A stretch of DNA of 64,000 nucleotides from an uncultured Bacteroides sp. (GTDB lineage Bacteria; Bacteroidota; Bacteroidia; Bacteroidales; Bacteroidaceae), in contig CANPJW010000004.1 in assembly GCA_947574505.1 (NCBI GenBank), positions 32,551-96,550 on the forward strand, given 5' to 3'. Positions 18,646 to 27,992 of this stretch are shown here, piece after piece; positions within the stretch are counted from its first letter, which is position 1, and every line of letters starts with the position of its first letter. The position numbers were made by a program, and so were the translations under genes. The notes beneath the pieces are model-generated. The model was not told where the DNA came from. It saw only the letters and a list, made by a program, of their open reading frames with translations, and ran no database searches.

Positions 18646-21024
18646 ATGAAAACCACCTCGTTCATACTTGCCCTTCTTCTATCCGTTTCATTGGGAAAAG
18701 CACAAAACCGGCAACAAGTTTCGTACTTTCCCCTACAAGATGTAAAACTGCTGAACAGTCCTTTTCTGCAAGCCCAACAGACTGATTTACATTATATATT
18801 ATCAATGAATCCCGACCGCCTGCTCGCCCCTTTCCTCCGTGAAGCAGGATTGACTCCCAAAGCTCCGAGCTACACCAATTGGGAAAACACAGGACTGGAT
18901 GGGCACATTGGCGGACATTATTTATCCGCCCTCTCCATGATGTATGCCGCGACCGGAGACACTGCTGTCTACAACCGTCTCAACTATATGTTGAACGAAC
19001 TTCACCGCGCACAGCAAGCTGTCGGCACAGGATTTATCGGCGGCACGCCGAACAGCCTCCAACTATGGAAAGATATTAAAGCTGGAAATATCCGTGCCGG
19101 TGGTTTCGACCTTAACGGCAAATGGGTACCTCTCTACAACATACACAAGACTTATGCCGGACTGCGGGACGCTTATCTTTATGCAGGAAGCGACCTCGCT
19201 CGACAAATGCTGGTTGATTTTACCGACTGGATGATTGACATTACTTCCGACTTGAGCGATGAACAAATACAAGATATGCTTCGTAGCGAACATGGCGGAT
19301 TAAACGAGACTTTCGCCGATGTGGCCGAAATCACAGGCGACAAGAAGTATCTGGAACTAGCACGCCGTTTCTCTCACAAGTTTATCTTAGATCCGCTTAT
19401 CAAAGAGGAAGACAAACTGACAGGCATGCACGCCAACACACAAATACCGAAAGTCATCGGGTACAAACGGATAGCTGAACTTTCACAAGACGACAAGAAC
19501 TGGAATCATGCTGCAGAGTGGGATCATGCCGCCCGTTTTTTCTGGAACACGGTAGTCAATCACCGTTCTGTCTGTATCGGTGGAAATAGTGTACGCGAGC
19601 ACTTCCATCCGTCGGATAACTTCACGTCCATGCTGAACGATGTTCAAGGACCGGAGACTTGCAATACCTACAATATGCTCCGGCTTACCAAAATGCTTTA
19701 TCAGGATTCTCCCGAAACGAATTTCGCCGACTATTACGAGCGTGCACTCTATAATCATATTTTAGCGTCACAAGAACCGGAGAAAGGTGGTTTTGTCTAT
19801 TTCACCCCCATGCGTCCCGGACATTACCGGGTTTACTCACAACCGGAGACATCCATGTGGTGCTGCGTCGGTTCAGGACTGGAAAATCACACCAAGTACG
19901 GTGAATTTATTTATGCGCATCAAAAAGATACGCTATATGTCAACCTATTCATCCCGTCACAACTGACCTGGAAAGAAAAGGGAGTTACTTTGACACAAGA
20001 AACCCGTTTCCCCGATGACGGAAAAGTGACATTACGCATTGATAAAGCACCGAAGAAAGGGATCACCTTGAAAATACGCCAACCTCAATGGACTGGACAC
20101 AGTAAAGAATACAATGTGAAAATCAATGGTAAAAACGAAGCGTCTATCGTCGAAGAAAACAGCAATTATCTGACTCTCCACCGTAAATGGAAAAAAGGAG
20201 ATGTAATTACCTTTAATCTTCCAATGAAAGTCAGCCTTGAGCAGATACCTGACAAGAAAGACTATTACGCTTTCTTATACGGTCCTATCGTCCTTGCGGC
20301 TTCTACGGGCACCGGACATCTCGACGGTTTGTACGCAGACGACAGCCGTGGCGGACATATCGCCCATGGCAAACAAATTCCTTTGCAGGAAGTGCCGATG
20401 TTGATTGGAAATCCCGAATCAATCCGTAATTCCCTTCACAAAAAGGACGATAACCAGTTAATATTCACCTTCGACGGGAACGTATATCCTGCACAAAACA
20501 AAACATTGGAACTTATCCCGTTCTTCCGTTTGCACAATGCCCGATACGCTATTTACTTCCGTCAGGCAAACGAAGAACAATTCAAAATCATCCAGAAAGA
20601 AATGGCAACAGCCGAAAGAAAAGCAACAGAATTAGCAAACCAAACCGTCGACCTGATTTTCCCCGGTGAACAGCAACCGGAATCCGACCACGGAATCCAA
20701 TACGAACAAGCAGAAACCGGTACAAATAAAGACCGCCATTTCCGCCGTGCCAAAGGTTGGTTCAGCTATAACCTGAAAGTAAAAGAAGAAGCAGGCCGGA
20801 TTAGAATTACCATACAGAAGAATGACCGTAACAAAGTAGCCATTCTATTGAATAATAATAAACTGGCAGTCAATCCTACCATAAGCGAAGCGGATAAAGA
20901 CGGATTTATTACCCTCTCCTGGCTTCTGCCACAAAAACTGAAATCCGGAAGTTGCCCGATACGCTTCACCCCTGACGGAACAGAGTGGACGCCTGCCATT
21001 TATGAGGTACGCCTGCTCAAATAA
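18646..21024 (+). CDS. GH146 (DUF1680) beta-L-arabinofuranosidase
   Basis: It probably removes terminal beta-L-arabinofuranose in the periplasm. The ATG at 18646 gives 792 residues with a clean signal peptide (MKTTSFILALLLSVSLGKAQ). The open frame reaches back to a TTG at 18616, inside the hairpin, which is rejected as start. The zinc/cysteine active site of the GH127/GH146 clan is visible: E337 and C339 in PETCNTYNML, and C406-C407 in WCCVGSGLENH, one of which is the nucleophile. An (alpha/alpha)6 barrel (about 30-430) precedes two beta-sandwich regions. A homologue at the same position in B. thetaiotaomicron founded GH146. It lies between the kinase and a GH51 arabinosidase. Confidence 0.9.
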   Translation: MKTTSFILALLLSVSLGKAQNRQQVSYFPLQDVKLLNSPFLQAQQTDLHYILSMNPDRLLAPFLREAGLTPKAPSYTNWENTGLDGHIGGHYLSALSMMYAATGDTAVYNRLNYMLNELHRAQQAVGTGFIGGTPNSLQLWKDIKAGNIRAGGFDLNGKWVPLYNIHKTYAGLRDAYLYAGSDLARQMLVDFTDWMIDITSDLSDEQIQDMLRSEHGGLNETFADVAEITGDKKYLELARRFSHKFILDPLIKEEDKLTGMHANTQIPKVIGYKRIAELSQDDKNWNHAAEWDHAARFFWNTVVNHRSVCIGGNSVREHFHPSDNFTSMLNDVQGPETCNTYNMLRLTKMLYQDSPETNFADYYERALYNHILASQEPEKGGFVYFTPMRPGHYRVYSQPETSMWCCVGSGLENHTKYGEFIYAHQKDTLYVNLFIPSQLTWKEKGVTLTQETRFPDDGKVTLRIDKAPKKGITLKIRQPQWTGHSKEYNVKINGKNEASIVEENSNYLTLHRKWKKGDVITFNLPMKVSLEQIPDKKDYYAFLYGPIVLAASTGTGHLDGLYADDSRGGHIAHGKQIPLQEVPMLIGNPESIRNSLHKKDDNQLIFTFDGNVYPAQNKTLELIPFFRLHNARYAIYFRQANEEQFKIIQKEMATAERKATELANQTVDLIFPGEQQPESDHGIQYEQAETGTNKDRHFRRAKGWFSYNLKVKEEAGRIRITIQKNDRNKVAILLNNNKLAVNPTISEADKDGFITLSWLLPQKLKSGSCPIRFTPDGTEWTPAIYEVRLLK

Positions 21025-21084
21025 TCAACGTTTATCATCACTGTAAATCAAACATCTATATAATCATTTAAACAAATACCATTT

Positions 21085-22629
21085 ATGAAAGCAAAACTAT
21101 TAGCCAGCACGGTCTTTCTGGCAGCATCGGTATCTCTTTCTGCACAAAAGAGTGCTACCATCACCGTACACGCCGATCAAGGCAAAGAAATCATCCCGAA
21201 AGAAATCTACGGCCAGTTTGCCGAACACCTAGGTTCATGCATCTATGGTGGTCTTTGGGTAGGCGAAAACTCGGATATTCCTAATATCAAAGGATATCGC
21301 ACAGATGTATTCAATGCACTGAAAGACTTGTCCGTTCCCGTTCTTCGCTGGCCGGGCGGATGCTTTGCCGATGAATACCACTGGATGGACGGCATTGGTC
21401 CGAAAGAAAACCGTCCGAAGATGGTTAACAATAACTGGGGCGGAACAATCGAAGACAACAGCTTCGGAACCCACGAGTTTTTGAATCTCTGCGAAATGTT
21501 GGGCTGCGAACCTTACGTAAGCGGAAATGTAGGTAGCGGTACGGTGGAAGAACTTGCCAAATGGGTAGAATACATGACATCGGACGGTGACTCTCCAATG
21601 GCAAATCTCCGCCGCAAGAACGGTCGTGACAAGGCATGGAAAGTAAAATACCTCGGTGTAGGTAATGAAAGTTGGGGATGCGGTGGCAGCATGCGTCCGG
21701 AATATTACGCAGATTTATACCGTCGTTATTCCACCTATTGCCGTAACTATGACGGCAACCGCCTGTTCAAAATCGCCAGTGGCGCCAGTGACTATGATTA
21801 CAACTGGACAGATGTATTGATGAACCGCGTAGGACATCGTATGGAAGGTCTTTCCCTGCACTACTATACAGTAACGGGATGGAGCGGCAGTAAAACATCC
21901 GCAACCCAGTTCAATAAGGACGATTATTACTGGACAATGGGCAAATGCCTTGAGGTGGAAGACGTGCTAAAGAAACATTGCGCCATCATGGACAAATATG
22001 ATAAGGACAAGAAAATCGCCCTCTTGCTTGACGAATGGGGAACCTGGTGGGATGAAGAACCGGGAACTATCCGCGGACACCTTTATCAGCAAAACACACT
22101 ACGTGACGCTTTCGTTGCCTCTCTGAGCCTTGACGTATTCCACAAATACACTGACCGCCTGAAGATGGCAAACATCGCACAGATAGTCAACGTACTCCAA
22201 TCCATGATTCTGACAAAAGACAAAGAGATGGTGCTCACTCCTACTTATTACGTCTTCAAAATGTACAAAGTACACCAAGATGCCACTTATCTCCCAATCG
22301 AGCTGAACTGTGAAAAGATGAACGTACGCGACAACCGCACTGTGCCTATGGTGAGCGCAACCGCATCAAAAGACAAAAACGGAGTTATCCATATTTCCCT
22401 CTCGAATGTGAACGCTGACGAAGCACAGGAAATAACCGTCAACCTCGGGGATACAAAATCGAAAAAAGCTGTCGGAGAAATCCTGACCTCAGCCAAACTG
22501 ACCGATTACAATTCTTTTGAGAATCCTGATATTGTAAAACCGGCACCTTTCAAAGAGGTAAAAATCAATAAAGGTACAATGAAGGTAAAACTTCCCGCTA
22601 AGTCTATTGTTACTTTAGAGTTACAGTAA
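21085..22629 (+). CDS. GH51 alpha-L-arabinofuranosidase
   Basis: It releases terminal alpha-L-arabinofuranose from arabino-oligosaccharides. The 514-residue protein has a signal peptide (ending near SLSAQ), so it is probably periplasmic. The TIM-barrel acid/base is E195 in GVGNESWGCGG and the nucleophile is E317 in LLLDEWGTWWDEEPG, with RWPGGCFADEYHW upstream, all typical of GH51. A C-terminal beta-sandwich follows. It ends the sugar-degrading part of the run, 143 bases before transketolase. Confidence 0.94.
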   Translation: MKAKLLASTVFLAASVSLSAQKSATITVHADQGKEIIPKEIYGQFAEHLGSCIYGGLWVGENSDIPNIKGYRTDVFNALKDLSVPVLRWPGGCFADEYHWMDGIGPKENRPKMVNNNWGGTIEDNSFGTHEFLNLCEMLGCEPYVSGNVGSGTVEELAKWVEYMTSDGDSPMANLRRKNGRDKAWKVKYLGVGNESWGCGGSMRPEYYADLYRRYSTYCRNYDGNRLFKIASGASDYDYNWTDVLMNRVGHRMEGLSLHYYTVTGWSGSKTSATQFNKDDYYWTMGKCLEVEDVLKKHCAIMDKYDKDKKIALLLDEWGTWWDEEPGTIRGHLYQQNTLRDAFVASLSLDVFHKYTDRLKMANIAQIVNVLQSMILTKDKEMVLTPTYYVFKMYKVHQDATYLPIELNCEKMNVRDNRTVPMVSATASKDKNGVIHISLSNVNADEAQEITVNLGDTKSKKAVGEILTSAKLTDYNSFENPDIVKPAPFKEVKINKGTMKVKLPAKSIVTLELQ

Positions 22630-22703
22630 TTCAAGGGCTGTTACTTATTGTATTACAAACAAGAAGAGTGTTAAAATGGTAATAAAAAAGATGGCACTTT
22701 TGG

Positions 22704-22734
22704 ATTGTTAAATCCACATAAAGAGTTATCTTTG
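22704..22734 (+). promoter_or_regulatory. Promoter of transketolase
   Basis: A -33-like ATTG (22704-22707) and the -7 element TATCTTTG (22727-22734) are separated by 19 bases, close to the Bacteroides optimum. It lets tkt and rpiB be expressed apart from the arabinose operon. A GTGTTA half-site at 22678 resembles the candidate AraR sites. Confidence 0.6.
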
Positions 22735-22771
22735 CCAGCAATCTGACAGAAATCAATTAAATTTTAATGAT

Positions 22772-24781
22772 ATGAACGATAACAAACTTATGAATCGTGC
22801 AGCGGATAATATCCGTATTCTTGCTGCTTCAATGGTTGAAAAAGCCAATTCCGGTCACCCGGGGGGCGCCATGGGTGGTGCTGACTTTGTAAATGTACTC
22901 TTTTCTGAGTTTCTAGTATACGACCCCGAGAATCCCCGTTGGGAAGGACGTGACCGCTTTTTCCTCGACCCGGGACACATGTCTCCAATGCTTTATTCTA
23001 CGTTGGCATTGACAGGAAAATTCACGCTGGACGAACTGAAAGAATTCCGTCAATGGGGAAGCCCTACTCCGGGACACCCTGAAGTGGACATCATGCGTGG
23101 CATCGAAAATACTTCCGGTCCGCTGGGACAGGGACATACTTTCGCTGTAGGTGCTGCTATTGCTGCCAAATTCTTGAAAGCCCGTTTCGACGAGGTGATG
23201 AACCAGACAATCTATGCTTACATCTCCGACGGTGGTATCCAGGAAGAAATTTCTCAAGGTTCCGGACGTATTGCTGGTGCTTTGGGACTGGACAACCTGA
23301 TTATGTTCTATGACTCCAACGACATTCAGCTTTCTACTGAAACAAAAGATGTGACCGTTGAAGACACAGCCATGAAATATGAAGCATGGGGATGGAAAGT
23401 AATCAGCATAAACGGTAACGATCCTGACGAAATCCGTGCGGCAATCAAGGAAGCACAGGCGGAAAAGGAACGCCCGACACTAATTATCGGTAAGACTGTA
23501 ATGGGTAAAGGCGCTCGCAAGGCAGACGGCAGCAGCTATGAAGCCAACTGTGCTACTCACGGTGCTCCGCTCGGTGGCGACGCTTATGTAAATACAATCA
23601 ACAACTTGGGCGGTGACCCAACCAACCCATTTGTAATTTTCCCGGAAGTAGCCGAACTGTATGCAAAAAGAACAGAAGAACTGAAGAAAATCGTAGCTGA
23701 AAGATACGCAGTGAAAGCCGCATGGGCAAAAGCCAATCCGGAACTGGCTGCAAAACTAGAACTCTTCTTCTCAGGCAAAGCTCCGAAAGTAGACTGGTCT
23801 GCTATCGAACAGAAAGCAGGTAGCGCTACTCGTGCTGCATCTGCAACCGTATTGGGCGCACTTGCTACACAGGTAGAAAACATGATCGTTGCTTCTGCCG
23901 ACCTTTCTAACTCTGACAAGACTGACGGTTTCCTGAAAAAAACTCATTCTTTCAAGAAAGGTGATTTCAGCGGAGCATTCTTCCAGGCTGGTGTATCCGA
24001 ATTGTCAATGGCTTGTATCTGTATCGGTATGTCTCTCCACGGTGGTGTTATCGCTGCTTGCGGTACATTCTTCGTATTCTCCGACTATATGAAACCAGCC
24101 GTACGTATGGCTGCCTTGATGGAACAACCGGTGAAATTCATCTGGACACACGACGCATTCCGCGTAGGTGAAGACGGTCCTACTCACGAACCGGTAGAAC
24201 AGGAAGCACAAATCCGCTTGATGGAGAAACTGAAAAACCATAAGGGACACAACTCTATGCTGGTACTTCGCCCGGCTGATGCAGAAGAGACAACTATTGC
24301 ATGGAAACTTGCTATGGAAAATATGTCTACTCCGACAGGCCTGATCTTCTCTCGTCAGAATATTGCCAATTTACCGGCAGGAACAGATTACGAACAAGCA
24401 GCTAAGGGTGCTTATATCGTAGCAGGTTCCGATGAAAATCCGGATGTTATCCTGGTAGCTTCAGGTTCTGAAGTATCTACATTGGTAGCTGGCACAGAGT
24501 TACTTCGTAAAGATGGCGTGAAGGTACGCATTGTATCTGTTCCGTCTGAAGGTCTGTTCCGTAACCAACCGAAAGAATATCAGGAAGCTGTTCTTCCGTC
24601 AGACGCAAAAATCTTCGGTATGACTGCCGGCCTGCCTGTCACTCTTCAAGGTCTGGTAGGTTGCTACGGTAAAGTTTGGGGATTGGAATCTTTCGGTTTC
24701 TCCGCTCCTTACAAAGTGTTGGACGAGAAACTTGGATTCACTGCCGAAAACGTATATAACCAAGTAAAAGCAATGCTCTAA
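22772..24781 (+). CDS. tkt: Transketolase
   Basis: A thiamine-diphosphate enzyme that transfers two-carbon units between sugar phosphates in the non-oxidative pentose phosphate pathway and takes up the xylulose 5-phosphate made by AraD. The 669 residues carry the N-terminal TPP domain (NSGHPGGAMGGADF, DPGHMSPMLYS, SGPLGQGHTFAVGAA, SDGGIQEEI), the pyrimidine-binding domain (SFKKGDFSGAFFQAGVSE, THDAFRVGEDGPTHEP) and a C-terminal domain. Length is standard. The stop codon overlaps the rpiB start by one base (TAATG). Confidence 0.95.
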   Translation: MNDNKLMNRAADNIRILAASMVEKANSGHPGGAMGGADFVNVLFSEFLVYDPENPRWEGRDRFFLDPGHMSPMLYSTLALTGKFTLDELKEFRQWGSPTPGHPEVDIMRGIENTSGPLGQGHTFAVGAAIAAKFLKARFDEVMNQTIYAYISDGGIQEEISQGSGRIAGALGLDNLIMFYDSNDIQLSTETKDVTVEDTAMKYEAWGWKVISINGNDPDEIRAAIKEAQAEKERPTLIIGKTVMGKGARKADGSSYEANCATHGAPLGGDAYVNTINNLGGDPTNPFVIFPEVAELYAKRTEELKKIVAERYAVKAAWAKANPELAAKLELFFSGKAPKVDWSAIEQKAGSATRAASATVLGALATQVENMIVASADLSNSDKTDGFLKKTHSFKKGDFSGAFFQAGVSELSMACICIGMSLHGGVIAACGTFFVFSDYMKPAVRMAALMEQPVKFIWTHDAFRVGEDGPTHEPVEQEAQIRLMEKLKNHKGHNSMLVLRPADAEETTIAWKLAMENMSTPTGLIFSRQNIANLPAGTDYEQAAKGAYIVAGSDENPDVILVASGSEVSTLVAGTELLRKDGVKVRIVSVPSEGLFRNQPKEYQEAVLPSDAKIFGMTAGLPVTLQGLVGCYGKVWGLESFGFSAPYKVLDEKLGFTAENVYNQVKAML

Positions 24782-25215
24782 TGAAAACAATCGGATTAGC
24801 ATGCGACCATGCCGGCTTTGAACTGAAAGAATATGTTCGCGGCTGGTTGGAAGCAAAAGGCTGGGCATACAAAGATTTCGGAACAAACTCTACCGCAAGC
24901 GTAGACTATCCGGACTATGCCCATCCGCTAGCCCTCGCAGTGGAATCGGGTGGATGTTATCCCGGTATCGCTATCTGTGGCAGCGGAAACGGAATCAATA
25001 TGACGTTGAACAAGCATCAGGGAATTCGTGCTGCACTCTGCTGGAACGCAGAAATCGCACACTTGGCCCGTCAGCACAATGACGCCAATATTCTGGTGAT
25101 GCCGGGACGTTTTATCAGTACTGAAGAAGCGGACATGATTCTGACAGAGTTCTTCTCTACAGAGTTTGAAGGTGGACGCCATCAGAACCGCATTGATAAG
25201 ATTCCGGTAAAATAA
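24781..25215 (+). CDS. rpiB: Ribose-5-phosphate isomerase B
   Basis: It interconverts ribulose 5-phosphate and ribose 5-phosphate. The 144-residue protein shows the RpiB/LacAB family pattern: CDHAGFELK near the start (D9, H10), the active-site cysteine C66 in AICGSGNGINM, and a RHQNRIDKI C-terminus. It overlaps tkt by one base, implying translational coupling, and is followed by a terminator. Confidence 0.94.
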   Translation: MKTIGLACDHAGFELKEYVRGWLEAKGWAYKDFGTNSTASVDYPDYAHPLALAVESGGCYPGIAICGSGNGINMTLNKHQGIRAALCWNAEIAHLARQHNDANILVMPGRFISTEEADMILTEFFSTEFEGGRHQNRIDKIPVK

Positions 25216-25239
25216 AGCCTGAAGATAAATCAAACAGAT

Positions 25240-25278
25240 ATAAAGCTGTTCTTCTTTTTGAAGGGCAGCTTTATTTTT
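25240..25278 (+). terminator. Terminator after rpiB
   Basis: The arms ATAAAGCTG and CAGCTTTAT, with further TTC/GAA pairs inside, are followed by TTTTTAT. It lies between the convergent rpiB and DUF456 genes. Confidence 0.85.
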
Positions 25279-25287
25279 ATACCTGCT

Positions 25288-25767
25288 TCACCGGACAAGC
25301 CCGACTATAAACTGATAACAGAAATAACCGCAGATAACAAATTTCAGCAAAGTGCCGAGAATAAATCCGAGCAATGAACCGAATCCGGATTTTAGTGCCT
25401 GGGAAGACTCCTTATTTCCCAATAATTCACCAATCACGGCACCAAGAAAGGGACCGACAATAATTCCCCAAGGCAAGAAAAGAAGCCCGACCAACGTTCC
25501 GATGATACATCCCCAATTTCCCCATTTACTGCCACCGCTATATTTACTTCCCAACATCGGAGTGAAATAATCCAATACCTGCAATACAGCTACAATCAAT
25601 AACCATACGATAAATTGCGTCGTACTATATTGTACTTTATCCGTCAAATGCAGAAAAACCAATCCCAAATAAGCAATAGGTGGTCCCGGAAGAAACGGAA
25701 GAATACAACCTGCCAATCCGGCTATCAGACAAAGGGCACTTATCACAATCAAAACAATATCCAACAT
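25288..25767 (-). CDS. DUF456 family membrane protein
   Basis: This 159-residue hydrophobic protein has four to five membrane segments. Typical DUF456 features are GCILPFLPGPPIAYLGL, GSKYSGGSKWG and a glycine-rich GPFLGAVIGELLG motif. Function is unknown for the family. It is a single gene on the minus strand, convergent with rpiB, behind its own promoter. Confidence 0.88.
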   Translation of the reverse strand: MLDIVLIVISALCLIAGLAGCILPFLPGPPIAYLGLVFLHLTDKVQYSTTQFIVWLLIVAVLQVLDYFTPMLGSKYSGGSKWGNWGCIIGTLVGLLFLPWGIIVGPFLGAVIGELLGNKESSQALKSGFGSLLGFILGTLLKFVICGYFCYQFIVGLVR

Positions 25768-25791
25768 AGTCTATACATTTTAATATCTGCA

Positions 25792-25799
25792 CAAAAGTA
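25792..25799 (-). promoter_or_regulatory. -7 element of the DUF456 gene
   Basis: TACTTTTG on the minus strand matches TAnnTTTG, 25 bases before the start codon. Confidence 0.5.
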
Positions 25800-25844
25800 C
25801 AGTATCTTTCAGTAAATACAAGCCAACATCAAGAATTATTTCGC

Positions 25845-25937
25845 CCCTTCACTCATCCCTTACCCACTATCACTGATGAACAAAGTGATATAAAAGATAT
25901 TAAAAACGAGGTGAAGGGTATATCTTCATAAAGATAT
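25845..25937. repeat. Nested inverted repeats in an intergenic scar
   Basis: An outer pair CCCTTCAC (25845-25852) and GTGAAGGG (25911-25918) encloses a smaller pair TATCACT (25868-25874) and AGTGATA (25884-25890). A further hairpin ATATCTT/AAGATAT lies at 25920-25937. Next to a decayed gene fragment, this looks like the remains of a repeat or mobile sequence. Confidence 0.4.
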
Positions 25938-25972
25938 TTAGCTGATAACTCCAATAAATAAAGAGTGAGCCT

Positions 25973-26236
25973 ATGTCTAATGACTTTGTCAATTGGTATT
26001 CAACGAAAAATGTAAAGTCAAGACTTTACTGGGCCTTTGAAGGAATTGCTTTTGACATAAGAAATAATGCTTCCTGGCATGCCGATTGGGGTAAAAAGCC
26101 TGATTCCTTGGCAAAGCAAATCCACATAGCCGAACTATTTTACAAACTAATCCCAATATATTCACATAGGTTTCTTCCTGCCAGTCCCTGTGATAATGAG
26201 ACATATAGTACTATTTATTCACCCAATATGCAATAA
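25973..26236 (+). pseudogene. Fragment of a SMI1/KNR4-like (SUKH-type) protein
   Basis: The 87 codons contain GIAFDIRNNASWHADWG and KLIPIYSHRFLP. This matches a motif I know from longer proteins annotated as SMI1/KNR4-like, some of which act as toxin immunity proteins. In those, GIAFDI lies in the middle and IPIYSHRY is followed by a conserved stretch near the C-terminus. Here the upstream half is missing and the frame stops soon after IPIYSHR. I therefore read it as a decayed remnant, not a working gene, although a short expressed protein cannot be excluded. The family link is from memory of the motif. Confidence 0.45.
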
Positions 26237-26291
26237 ACTCAAAACGATGCAAATTTCCGTCCTCATTTGCCCTGTTTACATAAATAAAAAC

Positions 26292-26299
26292 TATCTTTG
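26292..26299 (+). promoter_or_regulatory. -7 element of the TPR gene and possibly the oxidoreductase operon
   Basis: TATCTTTG lies 29 bases before the ATG at 26328. A TTTG at 26266-26269 may serve as -33, with a rather long 22-base spacer. Confidence 0.5.
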
Positions 26300-26327
26300 C
26301 GTTTCAGAATCCCGAAAGACGAAAGAA

Positions 26328-26609
26328 ATGGAGCAAATAGACAACCTAAAAGAGCTAATCAATCAGGGGGACGTGGACACAGCGATTAAGCAATTGGACC
26401 AACTTCTCCAGGACACTTCTGCCAAAGAAGAAAAAGATACTCTTTACTATTTACGGGGAAATGCCTACCGAAAGAAAGGAGACTGGAAGCAGGCACTGGA
26501 CAACTACCAGTATGCCATCGAGATCAATCCGGACAGTCCTGCCGCTCAGGCCAGGAAGATGGCAATAGATATCCTCAACTTCTACAACAAGGATATGTTC
26601 AATCAATAA
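26328..26609 (+). CDS. Small TPR-repeat protein
   Basis: The 93-residue protein, from the ATG at 26328, holds about two tetratricopeptide repeats, the second clear in YYLRGNAYRKKGDWKQALDNYQYAIEINPD (split over two helices). No signal peptide is present, so it is cytoplasmic. The open frame extends upstream to 26190, but this part lies before the promoter. It stands 54 bases ahead of the ferredoxin-type subunit gene and may be co-transcribed. A protein-protein interaction role is all that can be said. Confidence 0.75.
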   Translation: MEQIDNLKELINQGDVDTAIKQLDQLLQDTSAKEEKDTLYYLRGNAYRKKGDWKQALDNYQYAIEINPDSPAAQARKMAIDILNFYNKDMFNQ

Positions 26610-26663
26610 AAAAGATGTATAATCAATAACCGTACTCAAAGATAACGTAATAAAATAAAGATT

Positions 26664-26891
26664 ATGGCAAAAATCAAAGGAGCAATCGTAGTCGACACGG
26701 AGCGTTGCAAAGGATGCAACCTGTGTGTAGTGGCGTGTCCGCTCGATGTAATCGCCCTCAATAAAGAGGTAAACATGAAAGGCTATAACTATGCCTGGCA
26801 AGTGAAGGAAGATACCTGTAACGGATGCAGCTCGTGTGCAACGGTTTGTCCGGACGGATGTATCTCAGTGTATAAAGTAAAAGTAGAATAA
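26664..26891 (+). CDS. korD: 2-oxoacid:ferredoxin oxidoreductase delta subunit (ferredoxin-like)
   Basis: This 75-residue protein carries two 4Fe-4S motifs, CKGCNLCVVACP and CNGCSSCATVCP, and passes electrons within the oxidoreductase complex. It is the first of five closely spaced genes (delta, alpha, small membrane protein, beta, gamma). The gene names are by analogy to 2-oxoglutarate and branched-chain oxoacid enzymes, and the exact oxoacid cannot be told. Confidence 0.85.
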   Translation: MAKIKGAIVVDTERCKGCNLCVVACPLDVIALNKEVNMKGYNYAWQVKEDTCNGCSSCATVCPDGCISVYKVKVE

Positions 26892-26902
26892 AAGAAAAGA
26901 AT

Positions 26903-27985
26903 ATGGCAGAAGAAGTTGTATTAATGAAAGGAAACGAAGCCATCGCCCACGCAGCTATCCGTTGCGGTGCGGACGGATACTTCGGTTATCCTATTACTCC
27001 CCAATCGGAAGTGTTGGAAACGCTTGCCGAACTGAAACCGTGGGAAACAACCGGCATGGTAGTACTCCAAGCGGAAAGTGAAGTGGCAGCTATCAATATG
27101 GTATATGGAGGTGCAGGTAGCGGAAAGAAGGTAATGACCTCCTCTTCAAGTCCGGGTGTGAGCTTGAAACAAGAGGGAATCTCTTATTTGGCCGGTGCCG
27201 AACTTCCTTGTCTGATTGTGAATGTAATGCGTGGCGGTCCCGGATTGGGAACTATCCAGCCTAGCCAGGCTGACTACTTCCAAACAGTAAAAGGTGGTGG
27301 TCATGGCGACTACAAACTGATTGCCCTCGCTCCGGCATCCGTACAGGAAATGGCGGATTTCGTAGCATTAGGATTCGAACTGGCTTTTAAATACCGCAAT
27401 CCGGCTATCATCCTTGCCGACGGTGTGATCGGTCAGATGATGGAAAAGGTTGTTCTTCCTGCACAAAAGCCACGCCGTACTGAAGCAGAAGTAATTGAAC
27501 AATGTCCATGGGCTGCTACCGGAAAAGCGAAAGACCGCAAACCTAATATTATCACTTCCCTTGAATTGAAACCGGAAGCAATGGAAATCAACAACCTCCG
27601 TTTTCAGGCTAAATATCGTGAAATAGAAGAAAACGAGGTACGCTTCGAGGAGATAAACTGCGAAGATGCGGAATACCTGATTATCGCTTTCGGCTCAATG
27701 GCACGTATCGGTCAGAAAGCAATGGAGCTGGCACGCGAAAAAGGTATCAAAGTAGGTATCCTTCGCCCTATCACATTATGGCCGTTCCCGACAAAAGCAA
27801 TTGCCGCTTACGCTGACAAGGTGAAAGGCATACTCGTTACGGAACTGAATGCAGGACAGATGATTGAAGATGTCCGCTTGGCTGTCAACGGTAAAGTAAA
27901 GGTAGAACATTTCGGACGTCTCGGCGGTATTGTTCCCGACCCGGATGAGATTGTAACTGCTTTGGAAGAAAAAATAATCAAATAA
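26903..27985 (+). CDS. korA: 2-oxoacid:ferredoxin oxidoreductase alpha subunit (VorB/KorA type)
   Basis: The 360-residue protein carries the pyrimidine-binding domain (GNEAIAHAAIRCGADGYFGYPITPQSE in parts) and the transketolase C-terminal-like domain (LIIAFGSMARIGQKA, LRPITLWPFP). It works with the beta subunit to decarboxylate a 2-oxoacid to the acyl-CoA with ferredoxin as acceptor, or the reverse. Such complexes are central in anaerobic Bacteroides. It follows korD by 11 bases. Confidence 0.88.
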   Translation: MAEEVVLMKGNEAIAHAAIRCGADGYFGYPITPQSEVLETLAELKPWETTGMVVLQAESEVAAINMVYGGAGSGKKVMTSSSSPGVSLKQEGISYLAGAELPCLIVNVMRGGPGLGTIQPSQADYFQTVKGGGHGDYKLIALAPASVQEMADFVALGFELAFKYRNPAIILADGVIGQMMEKVVLPAQKPRRTEAEVIEQCPWAATGKAKDRKPNIITSLELKPEAMEINNLRFQAKYREIEENEVRFEEINCEDAEYLIIAFGSMARIGQKAMELAREKGIKVGILRPITLWPFPTKAIAAYADKVKGILVTELNAGQMIEDVRLAVNGKVKVEHFGRLGGIVPDPDEIVTALEEKIIK

Positions 27986-27992
27986 CGAAACG

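Noticed and set aside
26190..26327. N-terminal extension of the TPR protein
   Set aside because: It includes the -7 element at 26292, so it is unlikely to be transcribed with the gene.
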